From Desulfovibrio mangrovi (GTDB taxonomy: Bacteria > Desulfobacterota > Desulfovibrionia > Desulfovibrionales > Desulfovibrionaceae), in NCBI RefSeq assembly GCF_026230175.1, contig NZ_CP104208.1:2170001-2234000 (forward strand): a stretch of 64,000 nt of DNA, read 5' to 3'. The notes under the pieces were generated by a model. The model saw nothing but the letters and a program-made list of their open reading frames with translations. It searched no databases and had not been told where the DNA came from. The position numbers and the translations under genes were made by a program. Shown here in pieces: positions 54,805-62,545 of the stretch (the first letter of the stretch is position 1; each line of letters starts with the position of its first letter).

Positions 54805-56278
54805 ACAAGCTGACAAAGGCACCTGGAGTTGCAACCAGCTACCTCCCACATGGGTATGGGCAAGCTTTAACGCGTTATTTAGTGATACAACTTCTTCTCA
54901 CAAAAAGTTAAAGCAAAAGGACTACGACGAAGACGGCAGCCTACCAGTTATTGACCAAGGGGCGTCCCTGATTGGGGGAACCACCCACAGATCGGAACTT
55001 CAATACGATGAAGAACTGCCTGTAATAATATTTGGTGACCACACCCGCTGCGTAAAATTCGTTGATTTTAACTTCGCCCAGGGAGCTGACGGGGTCAAGG
55101 TACTTAGACTATTTCAAAAGCTTTATTCTAAATTTTTCTACCATGCATTAAAAACAGTCACCTTGCCAGACAAGGGCTACAGCAGACACTTTAAATTTTT
55201 AAGGGCCACAGAATTCCCCCTCCCGCCCCTCAACGAGCAACGGCGCATTGCGGACAAAATCGACGCACTGCAAGCCAAAAGCCGTCGCGCTCGAGAGGCT
55301 CTGGAAACCGTAAAGCCGCTGCTGGAAAAGTTCCGGCAGTCTGTGCTTGCGGCTGCCTTTCGTGGTGATCTGACTGCTGAGTGGCGCAAGCAGAACCCAA
55401 ATGTGGAGCCTGCTTCCAAACTCCTTGAGCGCATTCGTGCTGAACGCCGCGCCCGCTGGGAAGAAGCCGAACTTGCCAAGATGCAGGCCAAGGGCGTGAA
55501 GCCCAAGAACGACAAGTGGAAGGAGAAGTACGAGGAGCCTGCGCCTGTTGACACAGAAGGTTTGCCGGAACTGCCTGAGGGGTGGTGTTGGGCAAGCACA
55601 TCAGAATCTTGCGCTATTGTTGTTGATTGTCATAACAAGACAGCCCCTTATAAGGAAGATGGAATCCCTTTGATCCGCACTACAAATGTGCGAAACGGAA
55701 AAATCAACTTGTCAGCAACAATGTTCGTTGATGAACCAACTTACCAGTATTGGTCACGGCGATGCATTCCCCTGCCAGGGGACATCATTTTCACTCGCGA
55801 AGCCCCTATGTGTGAAGTCGGTATGATTCCAGAAGAAGTAATGTTGTGTATGGGGCAGCGAATGATGCTATTGCGAGCTGATGATAACAACTTACGCAAG
55901 AACTTCCTCCTTTATGCACTCCAGGCTCCACATATCATTGAGTTTGCTCAACGAGTTGGAGTCGGAATGGGCGTAAAGCACCTCAGAGTAAGGGATGTTG
56001 AAAATTTACCAATCCCGCTCGCCCCAATTGCAGAACAGAAGCAACTCGAAATCATCCTCACCCGTACAATTGAACTGCATGAAAAACTCCTAGAGATAGT
56101 CGAAGGAACGTCTTCTCCACTTAACGACCTAGACCAGTCTATCCTCGCCAAGGCCTTCCGAGGCGAACTCGTTCCACAAGATCCGAATGATGAACCTGCA
56201 TCCGTTCTGCTGGAGCGCATAAAAGCGGAACGGGAAGCCGCCCCCGGAAAGAAGAAACGAGGCCGAAGAGCCAGCTAG
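54797..56278 (+). CDS. hsdS: type I specificity subunit HsdS
   Basis: This is a 493-residue subunit with two target-recognition domains (about 15-150 and 270-415), each followed by a conserved helical spacer: PLNEQRRIADKIDALQ to LAAAFRGDLT, and PIAEQKQLEIILTRTIEL to LAKAFRGELV. The two halves recognise the two parts of a split DNA site. TRD1 is AT-richer than the spacers, as expected for exchangeable recognition domains. There is no nearby second hsdS or inverted repeat, so no shuffling system is visible. Confidence 0.93.
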   Translation: MTKQADKGTWSCNQLPPTWVWASFNALFSDTTSSHKKLKQKDYDEDGSLPVIDQGASLIGGTTHRSELQYDEELPVIIFGDHTRCVKFVDFNFAQGADGVKVLRLFQKLYSKFFYHALKTVTLPDKGYSRHFKFLRATEFPLPPLNEQRRIADKIDALQAKSRRAREALETVKPLLEKFRQSVLAAAFRGDLTAEWRKQNPNVEPASKLLERIRAERRARWEEAELAKMQAKGVKPKNDKWKEKYEEPAPVDTEGLPELPEGWCWASTSESCAIVVDCHNKTAPYKEDGIPLIRTTNVRNGKINLSATMFVDEPTYQYWSRRCIPLPGDIIFTREAPMCEVGMIPEEVMLCMGQRMMLLRADDNNLRKNFLLYALQAPHIIEFAQRVGVGMGVKHLRVRDVENLPIPLAPIAEQKQLEIILTRTIELHEKLLEIVEGTSSPLNDLDQSILAKAFRGELVPQDPNDEPASVLLERIKAEREAAPGKKKRGRRAS

Positions 56279-56302
56279 GCACTGCAAACACAACAACAAA
56301 AC

Positions 56303-56342
56303 AGCCCTCCCGTACATCCAGTTAAGGACATGCAGGAGGGCT
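56303..56342. terminator. bidirectional hairpin between hsdS and antirepressor gene
   Basis: Stem AGCCCTCC / GGAGGGCT with partly paired interior, between convergent genes. Confidence 0.6.
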
Positions 56343-56347
56343 ATTCG

Positions 56348-57199
56348 TTAGGCAGCTTTTCGCCCGAACTCAGACTTTACAGAGGGCAACCTTATCTCGC
56401 AATTGAACGCATCATACAGCGCAGCCAGCCCCGCCGGGGTGATGCGGCCCTGAGGTTCCACCAAGCCTCTCGCCAACCGCCGCTTTATCACCTTCATATA
56501 CCCATTCCTTACAGCGTAGACTCTGGGGCGGACATATCGGTCTTTCGCGTAAAGCCAGCCAAAACGGCGAAGTGCATTGCTCAACTCGAATACAGACAAA
56601 CCTAACGCCAGCGCGGCATCTGTCAGAGTAAAGGTGCCTTTGGCGTCAAGAAAGCTGTCGTACTTCTCTGCCTTTGGGGCAAGCTCTGCCAACCTGGCTT
56701 CGACAGCTTCAACCTGGATCTTCAACCGCTCTGCTTCCCGCGCCTTCTGCGCTGCCAATTCAAGAGCCTTGGCGAGGCTATCCGGTGTGACAACCGCAGA
56801 CCGAACAGCTGGATTGCTCCGCAGTCCCTGGCGGAACCATGCGTCCAGCGCAAGAAAGCACTCCGTGCGGTACAGGTTCAACTTTGCCTGCTTGCCTGCG
56901 GACACTTTCTTGATGGTGAAAAGCCAAGCGCTGGCATACTCGATGGGGAGCATGACGGTCTTCTGGCTGCCACCCGTGGAAGGGATGTCGATTATCGACA
57001 CACCTTCTAACAGCACTGGGTCAGCCATAATTTTCACACGCTGACTTGCCCACGCGATCCCAAGCGCATCGCACACATGGCGGGGCGAGAAGTACGCCTT
57101 GCCTTCTTCGGTTACGGCAGCCAGTACGGTGGAGCCAGCAATGGTCACTTCTTCGTGACGGACAGGGACGATAGCGGAAATTTCATGTACGTTTTTCAT
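56348..57199 (-). CDS. phage antirepressor-type protein (P22_AR_N + ANT/KilAC)
   Basis: This is a 283-residue protein. The N-terminal domain (about 15-120) has AYFSPRHVCDALGIAWASQRVKI and VMLPIEYASAWLFTI, like the P22 antirepressor N-domain. A coiled segment (about 140-170) links to an ANT/KilAC DNA-binding domain (DSFLDAKGTFTLTDAALAL to ITPAGLAALYDAF). Such proteins counter repressors in prophages and mobile islands. AAGGAG precedes ATG 57199. It is the last gene of a minus-strand set of small accessory genes. Confidence 0.85.
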   Translation of the reverse strand: MKNVHEISAIVPVRHEEVTIAGSTVLAAVTEEGKAYFSPRHVCDALGIAWASQRVKIMADPVLLEGVSIIDIPSTGGSQKTVMLPIEYASAWLFTIKKVSAGKQAKLNLYRTECFLALDAWFRQGLRSNPAVRSAVVTPDSLAKALELAAQKAREAERLKIQVEAVEARLAELAPKAEKYDSFLDAKGTFTLTDAALALGLSVFELSNALRRFGWLYAKDRYVRPRVYAVRNGYMKVIKRRLARGLVEPQGRITPAGLAALYDAFNCEIRLPSVKSEFGRKAA

Positions 57200-57343
57200 T
57201 GTATTTTTCTCCTTAATGAAAACAGGCAGGCCAACCCTATGACCCGCCTGCTTCCGTTTGTTTTGTTCTTGTATTTGTTGTTGATGGTGAAAAATGCGCC
57301 CGAAGGCGAACGCCATAGCCACAAAGCCGGACAATGTTTTGAA

Positions 57344-57574
57344 TCACTTCTTCTTTGCTCTTCCTCCATGGAGACGCAGTGCAATGGCCTCCCTTTCTTC
57401 CTGGGACAAATCCCGCTTCTTCCTGAAAGGACTCTTGCCGAACCGATACGGGTACAGCGAACATTCAGGCATGCAGCAAAGGCTTACTTCCTTAAGGCTC
57501 CAGCCAGAACAGTCGATGCACTTCTCACGGATCGCCTTGAGTGGCGTGGTGTGGTTTTGAACCTGATTTTCCAT
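57344..57574 (-). CDS. small Cys-rich protein of unknown function
   Basis: This is a 76-residue protein with CIDC and CCMPEC clusters that could hold one zinc ion, followed by a basic tail (FRKKRDLSQEEREAIALRLHGGRAKKK). Proteins like this are common among phages and islands, without known function. The ribosome site AAAGGAG is good. It lies upstream of the antirepressor gene on the same strand. Confidence 0.7.
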   Translation of the reverse strand: MENQVQNHTTPLKAIREKCIDCSGWSLKEVSLCCMPECSLYPYRFGKSPFRKKRDLSQEEREAIALRLHGGRAKKK

Positions 57575-57611
57575 TGTTACTCCTTTGAAATTGAACGCGC
57601 TTTCACCAGAA

Positions 57612-57638
57612 ATGAAAAATGCGACTCAATGGTCGCAT
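57612..57638 (-). terminator. terminator of acidic-protein gene
   Basis: On the minus strand ATGCGAC / GTCGCAT (six-base loop) is followed by TTTTTC. Confidence 0.65.
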
Positions 57639-57676
57639 GTCGCTGTCTCCTGATGAGACGCGTTGATTATTGTTGG

Positions 57677-58411
57677 TTAATGCACTGTGCCGGATAACGC
57701 CGTCATTGTGCGGCATGAATCTGCCTGTTCTTCTGCGCACTCAGCTACATCAGCGTCTGTCACTCCGAGTTCCTCTTTCACACTGTCTGCGTTGAAATAG
57801 AAATTGCCATCTGCATCGTGATGAGATGGTGTCAGGCCAGGAAAACACTCAAGTGCCTTCTCAAACATCCTGTCTTTCACCTCTCTCGGCGCCAACGCAA
57901 GGAACGCCTCCAGCGCCCGTGAAAAGAGAGGGCGATCAGACCAGCCAGCTTCATGGAGACACATGACTATTGCCGCCGCCTCCTTCTCCGATTTGAATAA
58001 CAAGGTGCCATTAAGTCGGCATTTTTCAGCAACAACCACGGACTCCCAATCGGCGAGGGTGGCTTTTATTTCATCCAAATCCGCAGTAGCCATGTTGACA
58101 CGCTCGACTTCACTAGCGTTCAACATTCGGTTTGGACGTCCCTTACGCAGCTCTTTTGCAAGCTCCTTTATAGCCTCATCCTGATCAGGTTCAGCAACTT
58201 CATCCATAATCAGCCCATACCTAGAGCTGGCAAGCTGAAGCTCTTCAACAGAACAGCCGATAATCTCTGCGGCTTGCTCAGCGAACGATTCAAGAACCTC
58301 TTCGTAGCCATCATAAACAAAATTGTACTCCTTGAAATAAAGGTCCAAATCCGTTTCGAACATGTGTTCAGCATACTCACGATTCATTTCCATTTCCTCG
58401 ACATTTTTCAT
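57677..58411 (-). CDS. strongly acidic protein of unknown function
   Basis: This is a 244-residue soluble protein. By my count about 53 residues are Asp or Glu and about 24 are Lys or Arg, so it is highly negative. It is mostly helical, with motifs AAEIIGCSVEELQLASS and EAFLALAPREVKDRMFEKALECFPG. No family is recognised. AAGGAG precedes ATG 58411, and the leader and first codons (ATGAAAAA) resemble those of the antirepressor gene. In an island that carries restriction genes an acidic protein raises the idea of a DNA mimic, which is only an inference. Confidence 0.7.
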   Translation of the reverse strand: MKNVEEMEMNREYAEHMFETDLDLYFKEYNFVYDGYEEVLESFAEQAAEIIGCSVEELQLASSRYGLIMDEVAEPDQDEAIKELAKELRKGRPNRMLNASEVERVNMATADLDEIKATLADWESVVVAEKCRLNGTLLFKSEKEAAAIVMCLHEAGWSDRPLFSRALEAFLALAPREVKDRMFEKALECFPGLTPSHHDADGNFYFNADSVKEELGVTDADVAECAEEQADSCRTMTALSGTVH

Positions 58412-58566
58412 TGTTTTCTCCTTGTGTTTGTTGATTTCATTGAACAGATACATGCAGAATATTCTGCGTCCTTTGCCAATAGGGTATCGCTCTGAACGCC
58501 GTCAGCATCTGTCAGCATTGCCATGTTGACTCACCAGCAATACAAAACGACACCATAGAAAAATGA

Positions 58567-58613
58567 AAGGGCAGACACCGACAGCAATAACCGCTGTCCA
58601 CATGTCTGCCCTT
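58567..58613 (-). terminator. long hairpin terminator after resolvase gene
   Basis: An eleven-pair outer stem AAGGGCAGACA / TGTCTGCCCTT and a six-pair inner stem GACAGC / GCTGTC. On the minus strand TTTCATTTTT follows. Confidence 0.85.
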
Positions 58614-58731
58614 GTATATTGTCCGGCTCTGGCGGAGTGCGTCCGCTTCCCGGTTGGCGATGTGAAATTTGAACTGGAAGTGATGAGGAAGTGAACTTAT
58701 GCTTTACGACTCTGCCCACAATCCCAGCGAA

Positions 58732-59286
58732 TCAGTCTTCCTTGATGACTCTGTACAGCGTCTGCCTGCTGATCCCGTATTCCATGGCAAGCTGCTTCTT
58801 CTCTTCTCCGGCCATCGCCCGCGCCTTGAGTTCCCGTACCTGCTCCGCATCCAGCTTGGCTGATCTGCCGCAGTGCTTGCCCTTGGCCTTTGCCTTGGCG
58901 ATGCCCTCACGCTGACGCTCTTTGATGATCTCGCGTTCAAACTGCGCCACTGCACCAATGATCTGTAGTTGCAGAGTCTGCATGGGATTGTTCTGTTCGC
59001 CTGTGAACGAAAGTCCTTCTTTATGGAAGCGAACCGAGACACCCCGCGAAGTCATATCCTGAAGGAGGCCGAGCAGGTCGGAAAGGTTCCGCGCAAGACG
59101 ATCTATGCTGTGAACGTGGAGCGTATCTCCTTTGCGAAGATACCTGAGACACTCCTTCAACTTCGGGCGCTTGGTTGTCGCTGCGCTCACCTTCTCTTCA
59201 AAAACCTCATCAAGCCGGATGCTATCAAGCTGGCGGTCTGTATTCTGATCCACACTGCTTACGCGAACATACCCTATATCAGCCAT
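58732..59286 (-). CDS. serine recombinase (resolvase/invertase type)
   Basis: This is a 184-residue small serine recombinase. The nucleophile is S10 in GYVRVSS, followed by the Arg-rich motif HVHSIDRLARNLSDL and the long helix GAVAQFEREIIKERQREGIAKAKAKGK. The C-terminal helix-turn-helix is EKKQLAMEYGISRQTLYRVI. It is likely to resolve multimers or invert DNA. ATG 59286 with AAGGAGG upstream is chosen. Repeat sequences just before the gene may be its binding sites. Confidence 0.9.
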   Translation of the reverse strand: MADIGYVRVSSVDQNTDRQLDSIRLDEVFEEKVSAATTKRPKLKECLRYLRKGDTLHVHSIDRLARNLSDLLGLLQDMTSRGVSVRFHKEGLSFTGEQNNPMQTLQLQIIGAVAQFEREIIKERQREGIAKAKAKGKHCGRSAKLDAEQVRELKARAMAGEEKKQLAMEYGISRQTLYRVIKED

Positions 59287-59309
59287 CTGGTGTCCTCCTT
59301 GGTTCATGC

Positions 59310-59388
59310 GATGTCACACAAAACATCTAGACCTTATGAGAATGTGTGTCAACTTTTCTGATCACAAGGTTTTGTTACACGAAACATC
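59310..59388. promoter_or_regulatory. candidate resolvase binding sites/operator
   Basis: TGTCACACAAAACATC (59312-59327) and TGTTACACGAAACATC (59373-59388) are 14/16 identical direct repeats 61 bases apart, directly upstream of the resolvase gene. The first also has a GATGT/ACATC dyad. This fits a multi-subsite res region that also represses the gene. Confidence 0.4.
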
Positions 59389-59449
59389 AGGGCTTGCCAG
59401 GCAGCTTGAAGACGTATTGAAAGGTGTACCTTCTGAGACACCGCCAACG

Positions 59450-59507
59450 AGCACATGAACATGGCTGAGCAAAGCGCCCAGGGCAATGTAGCTGAAGCTC
59501 ATGTGCT
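59450..59507. repeat. nine-base inverted repeat
   Basis: AGCACATGA and TCATGTGCT are perfect complements 40 bases apart in the gene-free region. Role unknown. Confidence 0.5.
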
Positions 59508-59628
59508 GAGCGGCACAGAAGAAGGATAGGGTATGGGGGAAATTTCAATGCACCTATAGCGTTTAAGGCGCTCAGATTTTTGCACCAAAACCAGGCGGAG
59601 AGAGATGCCTACAAGCGGACATCTTGAA

Positions 59629-59781
59629 GACTCTTAATGATAACTCAAAGAGTTACTCTTTCTTCTACTCTTTCACTAACCCAACTTAGCGAATCACTAA
59701 GTGACTCTTAATGTGCCCCCTACCCCCAGATCTCCGAAGTGCTATGCCCCCTATCATAGCACCAGGGACTGCCAAGCAGTC
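59629..59781. repeat. cluster of palindromes and a direct repeat
   Basis: Within 150 bases there are GACTCTTAATG twice (59629, 59703), the palindrome AAAGAGTTACTCTTT (59647-59661), GTGCTATG/CATAGCAC (59739-59762) and GACTGC-CAA-GCAGTC (59767-59781). Such density is seen at replication or transfer origins and recombination sites. No initiator or relaxase gene was recognised in the window. Confidence 0.5.
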
Positions 59782-59865
59782 ATAAAATCTGAGAAAAATG
59801 AACAAAATTCGGCAATGACCAAACGATACGATGCTATGGGCACCTAGCCACATCGCCGCCGTATC

Positions 59866-59891
59866 TATACCTTTAGTGTCGGCTAATTATT
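59866..59891 (+). repeat. long-spaced repeat, copy 1
   Basis: TATACCTTTAGTGTCGG followed by CTAATTATT. The inner part TTAG-TGTCGG-CTAA has short inverted arms. Next copy starts 150 bases on. Confidence 0.9.
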
Positions 59892-60015
59892 TTCACATAT
59901 GAATTCAGCCAATTACATGAGTAGAGAACACTCACGTAAAACCACATCCCCCAGCTTGAAAGACATACACACGACATCGGCCTACTTTTGCAAATCGACT
60001 CGGCAAGGCGTTTGT

Positions 60016-60041
60016 TATACCTTTAGTGTCGGTTAATTATT
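60016..60041 (+). repeat. long-spaced repeat, copy 2
   Basis: TATACCTTTAGTGTCGG followed by TTAATTATT (one change from copy 1). Downstream bases GTAAAATCGACAAG are shared in part with copies 3 and 4. Next copy starts 137 bases on. Confidence 0.9.
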
Positions 60042-60152
60042 CGTCTGTAAAATCGACAAGTTGGAGACATGCTTCATCCTACTTCAAGACTGCCACCGCT
60101 AGGTCGTCTTGTTTGGGAGCAAACCCGCCCAACCGCACCGACCTTGCGCTTC

Positions 60153-60178
60153 TATACCTTTAGTGTCGGCTAATTATT
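60153..60178 (+). repeat. long-spaced repeat, copy 3
   Basis: Identical to copy 1 over 26 bases. An outer TTGCG / CGCAA pair flanks it. Next copy starts 130 bases on. Confidence 0.9.
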
Positions 60179-60282
60179 CTCACGCAAAATCAGAAGGTTG
60201 TGGATGACTCACTGATCCATCCCTCGCACGCGCAGGTCGATCACGCACACCTGTAACCAAGAATTCCAGCCCTGTGCGTTAC

Positions 60283-60308
60283 TATACCTTTAGTGGCGGT
60301 TAATTATT
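60283..60308 (+). repeat. long-spaced repeat, copy 4
   Basis: TATACCTTTAGTGGCGG followed by TTAATTATT (two changes from copy 1). Next copy starts 154 bases on. Confidence 0.9.
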
Positions 60309-60436
60309 TTCCTGCAATATCAAGACATTATAGCGATCACCAGAATCCAGCCCCAAAAGGCGCAGGAAGGAGTCCTCATATCCAGCAAGTCCAAAGGACG
60401 ACTTCCTACGCCCCCTCAGTTCTCCAAGCGCGTCCT

Positions 60437-60460
60437 TATACCTTTAGTGTCGGCTAATTA
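60437..60460 (+). repeat. long-spaced repeat, copy 5 (truncated end)
   Basis: TATACCTTTAGTGTCGG followed by CTAATTA, then CCC: the last two T and the semi-conserved bases after them are missing. It lies 47 bases from the integrase stop codon. Confidence 0.88.
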
Positions 60461-60506
60461 CCCAAAAAAACACCAACACACCAATATAACTACACTTTCA
60501 CTTTAT

Positions 60507-62273
60507 CTACTCAAACTTCCTTACCCACTCATGCGACTTCAAGAAGTCCAGCCCAAGCTTCGTATGGAAGTCCACAGGCTCAATCACGTCTTTCATGAGC
60601 ATGGAAACAGGATAGCGCCCTTCATATATGGATGTAACGTCGCTCAGATCAGCTTCATGCCCGACAACTTCCTTGAGCTTCATACGGTCAATGTCGTGCA
60701 GCTTAGCCCATGTAATGAATGTGTGCCGGAATGAATGGAAGGTAACATCGCTCACATCAGCTGACCCAGCTCCGACGCCACAACCTCGACGGTAACGGGT
60801 AAACCACTGCGTTACGTTGGCGGAGACATTCACATGCCTCTGGCTGAGAGTAGCGCGAGAAAACAAATGCTCCTCGCCCATTTCGCGCCTGACTTTTACC
60901 CGGTCAAGGAATCCCAGTTCGACGAGGAATGGATGGATTGGAACACGCCGCTTACCAGCCTCTGTCTTAACGTCCTTGTCGCCTTCGGCATTTATGTCGA
61001 TATACGGTACTCCATCCTCTTCACGGATGTCATCAAGATGGAGCTGACATATCTCCTCCAACCTCGCCCCGGTGAAAAGTCCTAAAATTGGTGCCCAGAA
61101 CTGCCAAGCGGTTGTTAGCCCCTTCCTGCCCTTCGCTGTTCCGTAGAATTGAGGAGTGTGAAAGAGTGCCTTCAGCTCTTCGTCTGTAAATCCTCGGCGG
61201 ACGGCAGCCTTTGCCTTCATATTCAATTTCTTGAGTGACAAGGCCGCATTGAGCTTCTTGGCCGACACCACATACCCTTCCAGCTCAGCCCAGTTGATAA
61301 ACGACCGAACATTATCCACACGGGATTTCAAGCTCTTCGTCTTTAAAAGATGACGTGGATCAATCTGCATCTCCAGCAGCTCCTTTGTCGTCTTTCCCTC
61401 GTAATACGACTTGTAGCGAGCTGAAGGCAGCTTATTGAGCAACGCATAATACTGGCGCATATGATCGTTTGTTAACGCATCCATCCGCATTTCTTCGCCA
61501 ACCAACTCGGCAAAACGACGCAACTGTGGAGCCATATCTCTGGCGCTGGTGGCCTTCCATTCGTCATTGTCCATTTTAATTGCAATGTATTTTTCAACGG
61601 CCTCTGCAACCGAAGGGCAAACGGTGGCAGAGAGCTGCTCAGGAACGGAAGTCGTTGAATTTAGAATAGGAGCTTGCTGAGACTTCAAAGGATTGAAGTG
61701 CGGAGAACTGGCCTTTCTGTGAAATGAGGCAACAGCGTGGAGGAGAGAGGCACACAACCTATTATAGTCGGTTGACCCAGCATCGACAGGCAAGCCATGC
61801 TCTTTGATCAACCCATCGGCAATCACTTTTACTGAGCGATAGTTGGATGTCTCAATATCGGCCAACGCCTCATGGAAAAAAGCATCATGCTGCGCGAGGT
61901 GCTCTTTCAAAGCATCTTTGTTCCATGGAGTCTTTCGATCAACACGCATCAGGTATTCATCCGAAAGAGCCTCCTGAAGCCATTTGTGTACCACCTCTTG
62001 CAATTTGGATTCAGAAATCCTACCCGACATAGACGTTCTTAACCTCCTGATTTCATCTATGATTTCGACAAAGGTTGCGGCAAGACGTATCGCTTTTGGA
62101 CGCGCCTGTCGCAAGTACTGTGTACCAAGCGACTTTCGCACCTCTTTTCGCCCAAAGTACGGGACGACATCTTCGGGCAAACGAATCCTGAAATATAGAC
62201 CACTTGGACGCTGAAGCAAGTAGGAGGGAGCAGAAAATGACACAGGCTTGCACCTCGCATTGTGTACCACCAA
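60507..62273 (-). CDS. int: tyrosine recombinase/integrase of the tRNA-Ser island
   Basis: This is a protein of about 588 residues. The N-terminal part (SAPSYLLQRPSGLYFRIRLP...GRKEVRKSLG) is the DUF6538-like domain of long integrases. A core-binding domain is at about 215-330 and the catalytic domain at about 350-570, with Arg in FTGARLEEIC (about 403), HSFRHTF (about 513) and the Tyr in VTSIYEG (about 549). The start is unclear: TTG 62273 or GTG 62270, and the frame stays open back to the tRNA end. It inserts DNA at the 3' end of the adjacent tRNA-Ser. Confidence 0.92.
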   Translation of the reverse strand: MVVHNARCKPVSFSAPSYLLQRPSGLYFRIRLPEDVVPYFGRKEVRKSLGTQYLRQARPKAIRLAATFVEIIDEIRRLRTSMSGRISESKLQEVVHKWLQEALSDEYLMRVDRKTPWNKDALKEHLAQHDAFFHEALADIETSNYRSVKVIADGLIKEHGLPVDAGSTDYNRLCASLLHAVASFHRKASSPHFNPLKSQQAPILNSTTSVPEQLSATVCPSVAEAVEKYIAIKMDNDEWKATSARDMAPQLRRFAELVGEEMRMDALTNDHMRQYYALLNKLPSARYKSYYEGKTTKELLEMQIDPRHLLKTKSLKSRVDNVRSFINWAELEGYVVSAKKLNAALSLKKLNMKAKAAVRRGFTDEELKALFHTPQFYGTAKGRKGLTTAWQFWAPILGLFTGARLEEICQLHLDDIREEDGVPYIDINAEGDKDVKTEAGKRRVPIHPFLVELGFLDRVKVRREMGEEHLFSRATLSQRHVNVSANVTQWFTRYRRGCGVGAGSADVSDVTFHSFRHTFITWAKLHDIDRMKLKEVVGHEADLSDVTSIYEGRYPVSMLMKDVIEPVDFHTKLGLDFLKSHEWVRKFE

Positions 62274-62309
62274 GGTGTCCCAAGGTAGTCCAGCTGCCGT
62301 ACAAGCCTG
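62243..62309. promoter_or_regulatory. inverted repeat beside attachment site
   Basis: CAGGCTTG (62243-62250) and CAAGCCTG (62302-62309) are perfect complements. The decayed copy keeps seven of these pairs at the same spacing (49278-49284 and 49336-49342). Likely an integrase or accessory-protein site that overlaps the start of int. Confidence 0.5.
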
Positions 62310-62336
62310 AAAAAGATTGCCATTTAAGGCATTTAA

Positions 62337-62366
62337 GAGCGATGGCGGAAGGGGTGAGATTCGAAC
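62337..62366. other. right attachment site (direct repeat with 49371)
   Basis: Thirty bases identical to 49371-49400. Bases from 62343 rightwards are the 3' end of tRNA-Ser, so insertion keeps the tRNA whole. Confidence 0.8.
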
Positions 62367-62434
62367 TCACGGACGTCGTAAAACGTCGGCAGTTTTCAAG
62401 ACTGCTGCAATAAACCGGGCTCTGCCACCCTTCC
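62343..62434 (-). tRNA. tRNA-Ser (anticodon UGA)
   Basis: 92 bases with encoded CCA on the minus strand. Acceptor GGAAGGG / CCCTTCC, D-arm GCAGAGCCCGGTTTATTGC, anticodon arm GCAGT-CTTGAAA-ACTGC (TGA), a long variable arm (CGACGTTTTACGACGTC), T-arm GTTCGAATC. It is the integration target of the island to its left. Confidence 0.95.
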
Positions 62435-62545
62435 ACATATAAAGAACCGGTGCGGCCATGCCGCGCGGGAAGGGAGATATATATGCTTCCCGCAAAAAGT
62501 GCAAGGCCGGAAGCTGCATCCTTCCTGCCCTGCCTGAATATTACG

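Noticed and set aside
54797-56278. Phase-variable hsdS locus
   Set aside because: Only one hsdS is present and I see no inverted repeats flanking its recognition domains; the resolvase gene is 2.4 kb away and has its own nearby sites.
59866-60460. CRISPR array
   Set aside because: Repeats of about 26 bases fit, but spacers of 104-128 bases do not, repeat copies vary, and no cas gene is in the window.
59866-60460. Integron attC array
   Set aside because: No attC-type RYYYAAC/GTTRRRY arms are seen, spacers hold no cassette genes, and the adjacent recombinase resembles a tRNA-type integrase, not IntI.
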